Positions 17,221 to 25,929 of a stretch of 64,000 nucleotides of DNA are shown one piece after another. This stretch comes from Candidatus Nitronereus thalassa. GTDB taxonomy: Bacteria; Nitrospirota; Nitrospiria; Nitrospirales; UBA8639. Position 1 is the stretch's first letter. Every line of letters begins with the position of its first letter. The notes under the pieces are model-generated. The model worked only from the letters and a program-made list of their open reading frames with translations, had not been told where the DNA came from and made no database searches. The stretch is taken from the NCBI RefSeq assembly GCF_032191465.1, contig NZ_JAQOUE010000001.1, positions 1,674,001-1,738,000 of the forward strand, given 5' to 3'. A program made the translations under genes and the position numbers.

Positions 17221-18114
17221 CTAATCTTTATCCGGCCTCCACGGAAAGGGTCCCATCCATTCATCAAGGAGGATACGCCAGGCGTTCATCGGCAGCCATT
17301 CCTTATACATCGCCCAATCTTTATATTTGGGAAGCTGCACGACATTCGGAACCATCATTGGATTCGTACCCTTCTTAAATTCTGCAAAAATAGCCCCCCG
17401 TAAGTCTTGCATGAATTGTAAATACTTCGTTACGTCCTGCTTGGTTCCACCTAACAACGGAGTGGGGTTATGGCTGTGAGAATAGACAGCTTTATCGAAA
17501 TCCATTTGCTCAATGACTCTTAACGATCGCTCCCATTCTTTTATGTTGAAATCTGGCACAATAGTAAACATGACTCGATTCGGGACAACGAGGTCGGCGA
17601 TATAGGCAATTTTTTCTTGAGGCAAGAGAAACACGGTCATGCCAAGCCCGTGATTCATGCCTAAGTAGTGCAATTCAACGTTAGTGCCACCAAGGGTGAT
17701 ATCTTTTCGATTTCCTTCCCAACTTTCGTCGGGAACCACCATGTCTGGGCCAGGGTTCGCCTTCATCCACGTATAGGCTTCCTCATGGGCGATCAACGTT
17801 GCACCAGCATCACGAAACACTTTTCCGCCACTGGAATGATCCCAATGGTTGTGGCTGTGCAGGAGATACCGAATGGGTTGACCTGTTATAGCCTTGATGG
17901 CTTTGATCATACCCGCTGCATGTTGGGAGCTAACGGATTCAATGGCGATGACGCCGTCCTCGGTCACCATAAACATGGAAAAATAGCCATTGGCTGGGTT
18001 CCCATAGCTATACACTCCAGGCGCGATCTTTGCCGTGTTGGGAGGAAGATCTTTTGCAAGGGCTATGTTGGATATGAGGAGGGTCATGACAAGCATACCA
18101 ATGAAATGTTTCAT
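17221..18114 (-). CDS. Exported metallo-beta-lactamase-fold hydrolase
   Basis: Start taken at 18114 (MKHFIGM), which follows AAAGGAG at 7-8 bases; an upstream frame start at 18135 lacks this. Residues 1-20 form a signal peptide ending in IALA. The zinc motif HSHNHWDHSSGG (HxHxDH) lies near residue 92, and later ligands are plausible in MNHGLG, YIADLV and SHSHNPTP. The family hydrolyses diverse thioesters and lactone-type substrates; exported versions with this spacing resemble SoxH-like and quinoprotein-relay hydrolases. Substrate unknown. It lies downstream of the STAS/DoxX pair, 79 bases after it and in the same direction, so it may share its transcript. Confidence 0.85.
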   Translation of the reverse strand: MKHFIGMLVMTLLISNIALAKDLPPNTAKIAPGVYSYGNPANGYFSMFMVTEDGVIAIESVSSQHAAGMIKAIKAITGQPIRYLLHSHNHWDHSSGGKVFRDAGATLIAHEEAYTWMKANPGPDMVVPDESWEGNRKDITLGGTNVELHYLGMNHGLGMTVFLLPQEKIAYIADLVVPNRVMFTIVPDFNIKEWERSLRVIEQMDFDKAVYSHSHNPTPLLGGTKQDVTKYLQFMQDLRGAIFAEFKKGTNPMMVPNVVQLPKYKDWAMYKEWLPMNAWRILLDEWMGPFPWRPDKD

Positions 18115-18193
18115 ATGATGAACTCCTTTACTCAACAGGTGATTTCGAAAAAAAACGAACGATTCATCAAGCGTAAATAGTTGGCCTTAGAGT

Positions 18194-18511
18194 TCATTTC
18201 GAGGGGGAGGCCATACTTTTCGGTTTCGAATTCTCCGATGGTCTCGCGGTGACCTCTTCCACAATGGCCTTGGTCTGGCATCCTGAGGCAATCAACAATC
18301 CACCATTTTGATGAACCTGTTGCAACACCACCTTGCCGTTCTCATCGATCGAGGTGACGGCATTCAAAACCACGCGGATGGTGTCCCTTTCTTTTGATCC
18401 CCGAATGGATTGCCAATATGCTTTTAATTCTTGCACCCACGGACCAACCAATCGACCTTCGAGTCTGATGGTTGGCCCGGACGGGTGTTCTTCAAAAGTG
18501 ATGCGAAGCAT
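18194..18511 (-). CDS. STAS-like domain protein (105 aa)
   Basis: Start taken at 18511 (MLRITFEEH), which leaves a 22-base gap after the DoxX gene and avoids overlap. The sequence has a STAS-like core: IRLEGRLVGPWVQELKAYW, then RVVLNAVTSIDENGKVVLQQVH, where STAS anti-anti-sigma proteins carry a phosphorylatable DSSG; here the loop reads DENG, so it is probably not phosphorylated. A Ser/Lys-rich tail follows. It is co-directional with DoxX and likely in one operon. Role unknown; a ligand-binding or partner-binding role is inferred. Confidence 0.7.
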   Translation of the reverse strand: MLRITFEEHPSGPTIRLEGRLVGPWVQELKAYWQSIRGSKERDTIRVVLNAVTSIDENGKVVLQQVHQNGGLLIASGCQTKAIVEEVTARPSENSKPKSMASPSK

Positions 18512-18533
18512 ACGTGTCTTCCAAATCTGAGGG

Positions 18534-19034
18534 TTAGGCCGCAGACGTTGCCAATTTCCGATTGACGACATCCTTCTCGGTCGAAGACTCGCTCAGTTTC
18601 TGCGCAATCACTCCATCAACCGACCACTTGCCACCGCCATTGGCCACCAATGCCAAGGCCATACCGATCACCAACAGGTGAAACTCGAATCCTTCACCGG
18701 CTTGTTGCCCGAACCAGTTCATGAAAAAACCATGAGGCCAGTGCACCATCGCGATGGCACCTAACATAATGACGCCGAGGCTTGCAGCTGAAAACCGTGT
18801 GAAGAACCCAGCGGCCAGCGCGAGGGCGCCGATAGATTCCCCGATGATGACTAGAAACGCGATGAGCCAGGGCAGTCCCGCTTGTTGTGTGAAGAACCCC
18901 ATGGTGCCCTCGAATCCATTCCCGCCAAACCAGCCCAGTAGTTTTTGTGCACCATGCGGGAAAATAACCAAGGCCAACATGACTCGAATGATGAATCCCG
19001 ACCACCGATCGTCTGTTTGAAAAAATTGTTTCAT
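18534..19034 (-). CDS. DoxX family membrane protein
   Basis: Start at 19034 (MKQFFQTDD), preceded by AAGGAG; the frame is open further up, but that would overlap the promoter. 166 residues with four membrane helices. The motifs FPHGAQKLLGWFGG and the glycine-rich GESIGALALAAGFFTRFSA are typical of DoxX (PF07681). Family members are linked to thiosulfate oxidation, thiol and oxidative-stress control. A sigma-54 promoter lies about 65 bases upstream, so expression should need the activator encoded at 19245-21299. Confidence 0.92.
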   Translation of the reverse strand: MKQFFQTDDRWSGFIIRVMLALVIFPHGAQKLLGWFGGNGFEGTMGFFTQQAGLPWLIAFLVIIGESIGALALAAGFFTRFSAASLGVIMLGAIAMVHWPHGFFMNWFGQQAGEGFEFHLLVIGMALALVANGGGKWSVDGVIAQKLSESSTEKDVVNRKLATSAA

Positions 19035-19100
19035 GACTCTTCTCCTTATTGAAAAAATTGTTTGAGTTCTCCCTAGAACAGCTTTCACCTTTTTAATACC

Positions 19101-19115
19101 GCAAAGGCCATACCA
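19101..19115 (-). promoter_or_regulatory. Sigma-54 (-24/-12) promoter of the DoxX-STAS operon
   Basis: On the minus strand, TGGTATGGCCTTTGC has TGG and TTGC at exactly the -24/-12 spacing of the sigma-54 consensus TGGCACG-N4-TTGC, including the G seven bases in. Transcription would start near 19089, giving a leader of about 55 bases before DoxX. A sigma-54 activator gene ends about 130 bases upstream. Confidence 0.8.
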
Positions 19116-19209
19116 TTATTATTTTTCAAATTTACTTTTATAAGTAATTGAAATTAAACGTAAAATTTAATTGTTTCTGGAGTGGAGGAATGGAGGAGAC
19201 GAAAACATG

Positions 19210-19241
19210 TGACGATATTTCGTCATATGACGAAGTGACGA
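19210..19241. promoter_or_regulatory. Palindromic upstream activator sites for the sigma-54 regulator
   Basis: Four TGACGA half-sites in 32 bases: 19210-19215 (+), 19220-19225 (-), 19228-19233 (+) and 19236-19241 (+). The centre, TTCGTCATATGACGAA (19219-19234), is a perfect 16-base palindrome. It lies about 100-130 bases upstream of the sigma-54 promoter, a usual place for enhancer-binding proteins, and directly after the regulator's stop codon. Confidence 0.7.
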
Positions 19242-19244
19242 AAC

Positions 19245-21299
19245 CTAAAGAGATCTGGAAATATTCAATTTTTTCATCTTGGAGTGTAAAGTCGTTCGCT
19301 TCATACCAAGGCGCTGTGCGGCTCCATCCGGTCCACCAATGACCCATTTGGAATCCTGAAGCACCTTGAGGATGTGCGCGCGTTCAGCTGAGTTGAGGGT
19401 GGCGTTCGAGGGAAGAGATTTTTGACGTGTCTGTTTGAGGGCCCCTAAGTCCACCACAAGTTCCGATCCTTGAGACAGAATCACCGCCCGTTCGATGAGA
19501 TTTTCCAATTCCCGAACATTTCCCGGCCAATGGTATTGGGAAAGGTGATCCATGGTTTTTTGAGGAATCGTTTCGATGGGTTTTTTCATGCGGGAGGCAT
19601 AACGCTGCGTAAAATACCGAACGAGAATAGGAATGTCTTCTGGCCTCTCTCGAAGAGCAGGAACGGTAATCGGAAACACGTTCAATCGGTAATACAAATC
19701 ACTTCGAAATTGATTGGCCCCGACCATGCTTTCCAGATCACGGTTGGTCGCGGCAATGAGCCGAACATCTACCTTGATCGTTTTTGTGCTTCCCAATCGT
19801 TCAAATTCTTGTTCCTGCAACACGCGTAATAATTTCGATTGAAGCTCTAAGGAGATCTCCCCAATCTCATCTAAAAAAATACTCCCTTCATGCGCCAATT
19901 CAAAACGTCCGACTTTCTGACTAATGGCGCCGGTGAATGCTCCTTTCTCGTGGCCAAAGAGTTCGCTTTCCAATAACCCTGTAGGAATCGCAGCACAGTT
20001 GAGTTTAACGAAGGAACGTTCTTTGCGTGTACTCAACTGGTGCAGAGCCCTTGCGATCAATTCTTTTCCTGTCCCAGTTTCCCCGAGAATGAGAACCGTG
20101 GAACTTGTTGGTGCCACGATCTCCAATTGCTGAAGCACACGTTTTAGCGCAACACTTTCCCCAATAATATCTTCAAAGTTATGCTCCGTCCTGATTTCTT
20201 CCTCAAGGTAGAGCTTCTCCTTGGCCAGACGATTTTTTAGATTGTTGACTTCTTGAAACCTCAGAGCATTGTCAATGGCCAACGCAATCTGCGTGGCGAC
20301 TTGAGTCAGCAGAGTGACTTCATGTTTCGGAAAAGCGTGTTTCTTGCGACTGCCAACATTTAATGTGCCAATGATTTGATTCGGTGAGGAAAGGGGAATC
20401 GCACAAACAGCCTGAATCCCTTCTTGTTTCAAGACTTTGATGAAATCTGATTGATACCCGCGCAAGGCCACAACGTCGGCAACCACAGGCCTATTTTCTT
20501 TGAAGGCCTGACCAGCTGGGGTGTCATCCATTTCAGTTTCTAACCCCTCTTGTAAAAGCCCCTTTCCACTGGGGAAGTCTAAAATATGCGTGCGCATGCG
20601 ATGGGATTGAGGGTCATGCAAGGCAAGGCTGGTATAGCCGTGTTGCAGGTTTTTTCTGAGGCTCTGACTGATCTTTTCAAATAGGCTTCGCAAATCCAAA
20701 GATGAGATGACCGTATTGTTGACTTCCAAAAGGAGACTCAGTCGATCTCGTTCCCGAATGAGTTCTTGATGGTGAAGAACATTATCAACAGCGACGGCAA
20801 CCTGTTTAGCGACATGATGCAAGAACTCTAAATGAGATTCCTGATACGTACCTTGTTGTCTGCTCGCGAAAACAATGGACCCCACTTGGCGTAAGGACGA
20901 AGTCAAAGGCAGCACACACAGTGCCACCACTCCATCCTCTTGCATCAAAGGAAAGGCTTCAGGGTAACGATGATCCTGAGAAATATCCGCTACCAGAAAA
21001 GCTTTTTGGGTTTGAAACACCGTTCCTGCGGGGTGCGCATCCAACTGCCACTTTTTTCCGCCCTGAATGTCCCCGGCCACGTTCGCCTGAATGATGAAGT
21101 CTTCAATCAATTGAGATTCTGGATCAAACAACAAGAGTGCGAGAAAATCTACCTGTACAATCCCGGGCAGAACTTGGGCCAAGCGACGAAAAAGGGCAAA
21201 CAAATCCTGATCCTTGGAAATGGTCTCTGAAATCTCCAAAAGGGTTTTGTATTTACGTTGGTCTTTCGAGTGGGATCCAAGAGTATCTTTGTTCGCCAT
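19245..21299 (-). CDS. Sigma-54-dependent activator, GAF-GAF-AAA+-Fis
   Basis: 684 residues. Two GAF sensor domains (about 20-175 and 195-350), a linker, a sigma-54-interacting AAA+ domain (about 378-610) with Walker A GETGTGKE (406-413), the sigma-54-contacting loop GAFTGA (453-458) and Walker B FLDEIG (475-480), then a Fis-type helix-turn-helix at the C-terminus (MKRTTLHSKMKKLNI). The architecture is that of FhlA-like activators that sense small molecules directly rather than by phosphorylation. It is followed by palindromic sites and a sigma-54 promoter driving DoxX, so that operon is its probable target. The GAF ligand is unknown. Confidence 0.95.
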   Translation of the reverse strand: MANKDTLGSHSKDQRKYKTLLEISETISKDQDLFALFRRLAQVLPGIVQVDFLALLLFDPESQLIEDFIIQANVAGDIQGGKKWQLDAHPAGTVFQTQKAFLVADISQDHRYPEAFPLMQEDGVVALCVLPLTSSLRQVGSIVFASRQQGTYQESHLEFLHHVAKQVAVAVDNVLHHQELIRERDRLSLLLEVNNTVISSLDLRSLFEKISQSLRKNLQHGYTSLALHDPQSHRMRTHILDFPSGKGLLQEGLETEMDDTPAGQAFKENRPVVADVVALRGYQSDFIKVLKQEGIQAVCAIPLSSPNQIIGTLNVGSRKKHAFPKHEVTLLTQVATQIALAIDNALRFQEVNNLKNRLAKEKLYLEEEIRTEHNFEDIIGESVALKRVLQQLEIVAPTSSTVLILGETGTGKELIARALHQLSTRKERSFVKLNCAAIPTGLLESELFGHEKGAFTGAISQKVGRFELAHEGSIFLDEIGEISLELQSKLLRVLQEQEFERLGSTKTIKVDVRLIAATNRDLESMVGANQFRSDLYYRLNVFPITVPALRERPEDIPILVRYFTQRYASRMKKPIETIPQKTMDHLSQYHWPGNVRELENLIERAVILSQGSELVVDLGALKQTRQKSLPSNATLNSAERAHILKVLQDSKWVIGGPDGAAQRLGMKRTTLHSKMKKLNISRSL

Positions 21300-21580
21300 G
21301 GATTCTTTCCGAAAAGGGCTAGGGATGGAATGGTATCCTAACGATAAGTGAAAAGAGAGTAAATCATCTTACAATTCTGGATGATCAAATTTCATTATAG
21401 GTTAGAAACAAAACGACTCTTGACGGGTAGGGACTAAATCTACTGCAAGAATTTTTTTGGGAACAGTTGTGAAAGAGAGGCTTATAGAGTTGGCGAGGAC
21501 AACAAATTAGATTCTTATGAATCGAAAATTCGATGGCGGTTTAAGGTCTTCTGATAACTCTTAAACTTTGGTGAGGAAAA
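21300..21580. other. Upstream region of the sigma-54 activator, no gene
   Basis: Non-coding, AT-rich. It presumably holds the activator's own promoter on the minus strand, which I cannot place. It ends where the tRNA-Gln-derived repeat begins. Confidence 0.5.
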
Positions 21581-21616
21581 TTGATGGCTGGGGGAGAAGG
21601 ATTCGAACCCTCACAG
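21581..21616 (-). repeat. 36-bp copy of the tRNA-Gln 3' end (att-like direct repeat)
   Basis: Identical over 36 bases, and in the same orientation, to 35535-35570, which is the T-arm and acceptor 3' end (with CCA) of tRNA-Gln plus four flanking bases. Beyond 21616 the sequence no longer resembles the tRNA. A direct repeat of a tRNA 3' end 14 kb from the intact tRNA is the classic footprint of tyrosine-recombinase integration, so this is probably the distal attachment site. Confidence 0.8.
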
Positions 21617-22289
21617 TCCCTAAAAAATCGACCAAATGTGATTAAGCATTTCCAGATGTTAATAAATGGCTTCATGGCCTCATCCACACTACGCTACAAA
21701 AAAGGCTAAACCGACTCACAGATTCCAATTAGATGAAAATTCAACTCACAAAATTCCCAAATTTATGCCCAAAAGGCATGACTTAATTGTAGTGTAGGTT
21801 TCAAAGTCAAAGAATTCGCTTGAAACCAAAATCCTAGGAATTTTTAGTGAAGGTAATTATGTAATTTGTATTAATTTTTTTGTCTAATTTACTTCTGGCA
21901 AATGACTCTATATACTTTTCCTAATGAAAAATTTTAGATGTACCGTAATTAGGTTTTAATATACGGGAAATTTCGACAGAAAAAGGGTTATTGTGAAACC
22001 GGGGTAGCCCCTTTCAACGGCTTTTCATCTAGCATTTACCCACGCCGTCCAAACTCTCCGTTTCTATTTTATGGGCTGGACCAACTGGAACAAGGCCCCT
22101 TCTATATCACGAGAGAAATCCAGCATCCCTCTTATTCCTATCGTCTGAGTAGAAAAAGAAGTCATCTTTTAAAAAAAGGGCATCACAAGAAAGCCCAATT
22201 TTTTCTATTTTCTTATTCTATTACTTATCGGGAGCAGTTAAGTATAGGCACGTGCTTATACCCAGATTACTCCATGTTGGGTCAATCAG
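21617..22289. other. AT-rich non-coding entry region of the island
   Basis: About 670 bases with no gene. Strongly AT-rich near 21830-21980. It probably includes the promoter of the kinase at 22290. No integrase frame or integrase fragment is visible here. Confidence 0.5.
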
Positions 22290-23840
22290 TTGGAATTTAA
22301 GGTAAGACCACGATCGATGAAAAACTTTAAAACCACACAAGAGCTTCTGACAGAAAACCTTGCTCTTAGGAAACAAATAACTAGATTAGAATATCTGAGG
22401 GAGGAGTTTCAATTCACTGAACTGACATACCGCCAGATCTTGGATGCCATCAATGACATGGTGTTGGTAAAAGGACCAGGGTCGAAAATTATGTGGGCCA
22501 ATAAAGCCTTTCGTGACTATTACGGAATGACCAATTCAGAACTCCAGAATATGATTGATGCACCCTTTAATGACCCAGATTATACGGAACAATACCTCAA
22601 AGATGATGAGTTCGTGTTTACCACGGGAAAAGTCCTTAATATTCCATGTGAACCGGTGACTAACTGCAATGGAAACATTCGGTATTTTCATACGGTCAAG
22701 TCGCCTATCCTCGATCCAAATGGAAAAGTAGCTCGACTAGTCGCGGTCTGTCGGGACATTACTAAGGAAAGGCATACCAAGGCCCTCATTCGGGAAGGAG
22801 AACGACGGTGGCAAGCTATTTTTGATCAGGCCCCTACAGGCATTGCTATTTTGGACTCCCTCAGTGGACAGTTCCAACATATCAACAAACGGTATTGCGA
22901 CATTGTTGGTTTCCCCCTAGAGGAAATGCTTGCACTTTCCTTTAAAGACATCACTTATCCTGATGATCTTCCACCAGACCTGGAAAATATGCAGAAACTC
23001 TTGTCAGGAAAGATCCGGACCTTTCAGATGGAGAAACGCTATATTAGAAAAGATGGAGCCCTTATTTGGGTCAATTTAACTTGCGTCCCGTTATGGTTGG
23101 ATGAGAACGATCCTCGACAGCATATCGCCATCGTAGAAGATATCACCGAGCGGAAAAAATATGAGGCAATGCTAATCGACCAACAAGGCAAACTGAAAAG
23201 ATGGGCGGTCTTAGCCTCCAAAGCCCAAGAGCGGGAACGTCAACGAATTGCCCTTGGTCTTCACGATGAAATTGGGCAAATCCTGGCCACCCTAAAACTC
23301 CGGCTGAGAAATTCGAGAGAACAAAAGGACGTTTTGATTACAGTCGGTCAAATTAAGGATATCAACCATCTTCTTGATGAGGCCATTCGGGCTACACGCT
23401 CACTCACCTTCGAATTGGGATCACCCATCCTTTACAATCTGGGCCTCTTGGCGGCGCTGCAAAGTCTGGTCGAAAAAACAAGCGAACGACATCCCGACAT
23501 TCAGTTCATCGTCGAGATTTGCCAAGAGCCCCCGAATCTTGAAATGGAGATCGCCACCATCATTTATCGTGCCATTCAGGAACTCCTGAGAAACATTGAA
23601 AAGCACGCCCATCCTCAAACAGTGACCCTGAGGGTTACCAAAGATAAAAATTACCTTTGCATTACCGTGGAAGATGATGGAGCGGGGTTTCCGGTTGTCC
23701 AAACCTTGGGAGAGAATCTTTCCCTTAAGAAATTTGGTCTCTTCAGCATTAACGAACAACTCAAGAGTATTGGAGGAGCCTTTGAGATTCAATCTATTCA
23801 GGGAAAGGGCACGCAAGCGATAATTCTTGCGCCCTTGTAA
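22290..23840 (+). CDS. PAS-PAS histidine kinase, NarL/DegS type (HisKA_3)
   Basis: 516 residues from 22290; an in-frame ATG at 22317 is an equally possible start. There is a short coiled coil (20-40), PAS 1 (about 45-165, with ILDAINDMVLVKG), PAS 2 (about 170-290, with QAPTGIAILD), then a HisKA_3 domain with the phosphorylated His in RIALGLHDEIGQ (near 325) and an HATPase domain with NIEKHAHPQ, VEDDGAGF and FGLFSINEQLKSIGG. No membrane helix, so it is a cytoplasmic sensor. The LuxR-type regulator 81 bases downstream is the obvious partner. PAS 1 closely resembles the second PAS of the kinase at 44865-47909. Confidence 0.93.
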   Translation: MEFKVRPRSMKNFKTTQELLTENLALRKQITRLEYLREEFQFTELTYRQILDAINDMVLVKGPGSKIMWANKAFRDYYGMTNSELQNMIDAPFNDPDYTEQYLKDDEFVFTTGKVLNIPCEPVTNCNGNIRYFHTVKSPILDPNGKVARLVAVCRDITKERHTKALIREGERRWQAIFDQAPTGIAILDSLSGQFQHINKRYCDIVGFPLEEMLALSFKDITYPDDLPPDLENMQKLLSGKIRTFQMEKRYIRKDGALIWVNLTCVPLWLDENDPRQHIAIVEDITERKKYEAMLIDQQGKLKRWAVLASKAQERERQRIALGLHDEIGQILATLKLRLRNSREQKDVLITVGQIKDINHLLDEAIRATRSLTFELGSPILYNLGLLAALQSLVEKTSERHPDIQFIVEICQEPPNLEMEIATIIYRAIQELLRNIEKHAHPQTVTLRVTKDKNYLCITVEDDGAGFPVVQTLGENLSLKKFGLFSINEQLKSIGGAFEIQSIQGKGTQAIILAPL

Positions 23841-23921
23841 GTCAAAGTAAAAAAAATTGCGGGAGGAGAGGAAATGTCAGGCCGGGGTTTTCAGAAATTT
23901 TAAAAGGAAAGACGCAACTTC

Positions 23922-24572
23922 ATGACTTTACGTATCATCCTCGTCGATGACCACCAGCTCTTTCGGGATGGCTTGCATTCGTTATTTGAACAGCAGGAGG
24001 GATTCGCTATCGTTGGGGAAGCCAAAGACGGGCGAAATGCTCTTCGGTTGGTCCAGGAAATACGGCCCGACGTCCTCATCATGGATGCCTCGATGCCGGG
24101 GATGAATGGGATTGAGGCAACCCGCCAAATAAAGGCTGATTATCCCGAAGTCAAGGTGTTAGTTGTTTCCATGCATGAGGACAGGCGTTTTGTGGTGGCC
24201 GCATTGGAAGCAGGGGCTGACGGATATCTGGTCAAGGATTGTCCGTGGGAAGAGTTTATTCAAGCCGTCCATGCCGTGCAAGCAAATTATTCTTACCTGT
24301 GTCCACAGGTCGCCGGATATATCGCCGATGCGTATCGGAAACCCCAAGCGTCTTCAGGCACCACCGGTCTCTTGCCCCTAACAGGAAGAGAACGTGAGGT
24401 CCTGCAGCTGCTTGCCGAAGGCCAGACCACAGAGCACATCGCCACCCTCCTTCACATAAGCAACAAAACTGTACATACCCATCGGAACCACATCATGAAC
24501 AAACTTCACATTGACAATCTTGCTGATCTCACCAAGTATGCAATTCGGGAAGGCTTAACTACCCTGGAATAA
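23922..24572 (+). CDS. NarL/LuxR-family response regulator
   Basis: 216 residues. Receiver domain with acidic pair DD (9-10), phospho-acceptor Asp55 (VLIMDASMPG) and Lys105 (YLVKDC). LuxR-type helix-turn-helix at about 150-210 (LTGREREVLQLLAEGQTTE, then NKTVHTHRNHIMNKL). All catalytic residues are intact. It follows the HisKA_3 kinase at 22290 and is presumably phosphorylated by it. It acts as a DNA-binding transcription factor; targets unknown. Confidence 0.95.
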   Translation: MTLRIILVDDHQLFRDGLHSLFEQQEGFAIVGEAKDGRNALRLVQEIRPDVLIMDASMPGMNGIEATRQIKADYPEVKVLVVSMHEDRRFVVAALEAGADGYLVKDCPWEEFIQAVHAVQANYSYLCPQVAGYIADAYRKPQASSGTTGLLPLTGREREVLQLLAEGQTTEHIATLLHISNKTVHTHRNHIMNKLHIDNLADLTKYAIREGLTTLE

Positions 24573-24962
24573 TAGCCCAGTGGGCCACCACTCCTAAGCT
24601 TGGCCTGACCCCTGTCTCACTTTTTTTTCAAATTCTTCAAACTCAAATCCCTGCTCCCAAGATTCGACGAATCATCCTCTACGTATTTTCATCTGGACAC
24701 CGTAATCCCAGGAAATATTTTACGTAGATTTTTTTAATCAAAATGCCCTTGAAGGCTATGGACAATATAAGAAATTAACACCCTATAAATCAGAATATGT
24801 CCGATTGACCCCACCTTCTGCTTTGGCGTTATTATCAGCGAAATTTTTAAACGACTCAAAAGATTGGGGTTTCATTCATAATGAGTGGTTTTATTCAGGA
24901 CCTCCGACCAAAAAATCCAAGAGGGAGATATATGGGCAACCTAGATTGGGAGGCTATCAATT
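24573..24962. other. Non-coding stretch after the LuxR regulator
   Basis: About 390 bases. A short GCCCAGTGGGC palindrome lies just after the stop codon (about 24575-24585). A start-like ATG at 24932 follows AGAGGGAG, but its frame has no recognisable protein content and overlaps the CxxC gene. Nothing else is seen. Confidence 0.45.
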
Positions 24963-25187
24963 ATGAACATGGAGACAAGATTGGCGTCATTCCTGGAACA
25001 AATGCAGGGACGGGAATGTTGCGACCAATGCGTGATGGAAAAGGTCACTCGGCAGGAAGCCGATTCCTTAGAACTTATGGATATTCGAGAATCGGCATGG
25101 GTGTTAGCGGAATCGTCTGATTTTCATCGTTCACTGGGCAAATGCTCGTTTTGCAAAGAAGTAAAAATAGTGACAAGAGTTTGTTAA
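24963..25187 (+). CDS. Small CxxC/CxxC zinc-binding-type protein (74 aa)
   Basis: The order of elements is a helical N-terminus (METRLASFLEQMQG), a first knuckle CCDQC, a helical middle, a second knuckle CSFCKEVKIVTRV, then the end. Small bacterial proteins with this plan (CDDC near the start, then about 35-40 residues later CSxCxxxKxVTR) are widespread and probably bind zinc and fold like a DNA-binding winged helix. GGGAGG lies about 9 bases before the ATG. It sits between two signalling units. Its role is not known. Confidence 0.7.
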   Translation: MNMETRLASFLEQMQGRECCDQCVMEKVTRQEADSLELMDIRESAWVLAESSDFHRSLGKCSFCKEVKIVTRVC

Positions 25188-25341
25188 ATTTTCCGTTTAT
25201 TCAAAATTTGTTTTACCTGACATTCACAAAGATCGAAGCATGTTGACAAAGATGAATTCAATCCCATGAATCATGACCCTCCCCCATCAACAATCATATA
25301 ATTTTCATTCCCATTTTTTTGGGAGAAAGGATGGTGCAGTC

Positions 25342-25773
25342 ATGGGAGAACGCTCAGCAGGAATGTTTAGTGGAAAACCGTGCAACGGCCGTGTGCTGAT
25401 TATGGATGACGAGCCTGACATCAGAAAAGTAGTCCGTGTCAACCTGGAAAAGGCCGGCTATGAGGTGATGGAAGCCGAAGATGGGGAAAAGGCCATCGAA
25501 GAAATTCACCGTGATGAAAACCCCATCCTGATGGATGCGATTATCTGCGACATCCGCATGCCAAAAATTAATGGTGTCGAAGCCATCAACTATTTTCAAA
25601 CGCAATTTCCCCGAGTGCCCCTTATTGTAATGACCGGTCATCCAGATGTTGAAATGGCCTCGTCATTTCTCCAAAGCGGGGTGACGGATTATCTGGTGAA
25701 GCCCGTCGACTCTGAAAAGTTGCGCGCTGTCGTCGCCAAAGCCGTCGAGTCCAAGGATAACAGTTTTGTGTAA
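25342..25773 (+). CDS. Single-domain response regulator (CheY-like)
   Basis: The start at 25342 (MGERSAG) follows AAAGGATGG; the frame is open upstream. 143 residues: acidic residues DDE (22-24), phospho-acceptor Asp70 (AIICDIRMPKING), switch Thr in IVMTGHPD and Lys in YLVKPVDSEKL. No output domain. It lies just before two histidine kinases in the same direction and may shuttle phosphate between them or act by protein binding. Confidence 0.92.
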   Translation: MGERSAGMFSGKPCNGRVLIMDDEPDIRKVVRVNLEKAGYEVMEAEDGEKAIEEIHRDENPILMDAIICDIRMPKINGVEAINYFQTQFPRVPLIVMTGHPDVEMASSFLQSGVTDYLVKPVDSEKLRAVVAKAVESKDNSFV

Positions 25774-25929
25774 ATAAACGTTCGAAATCCTGTTTTCTCC
25801 AATCGGTCTTAAACAGCGGGGGGCCGGTATTATTTACCTAATTAAATGAATCGAGGAAGGTTCTTTCCAAAGGAACCTTCCCGCCCCCCTTTATTCATTG
25901 CATTTGAATTATTGATGAAAGAGGTGGGT

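Noticed and set aside
24881-25120. Plus-strand frame overlapping the CxxC gene, with AGAGGGAG before an internal ATG (24932)
   Set aside because: The CxxC frame has recognisable paired cysteines and a family-like end; this frame has no such content.
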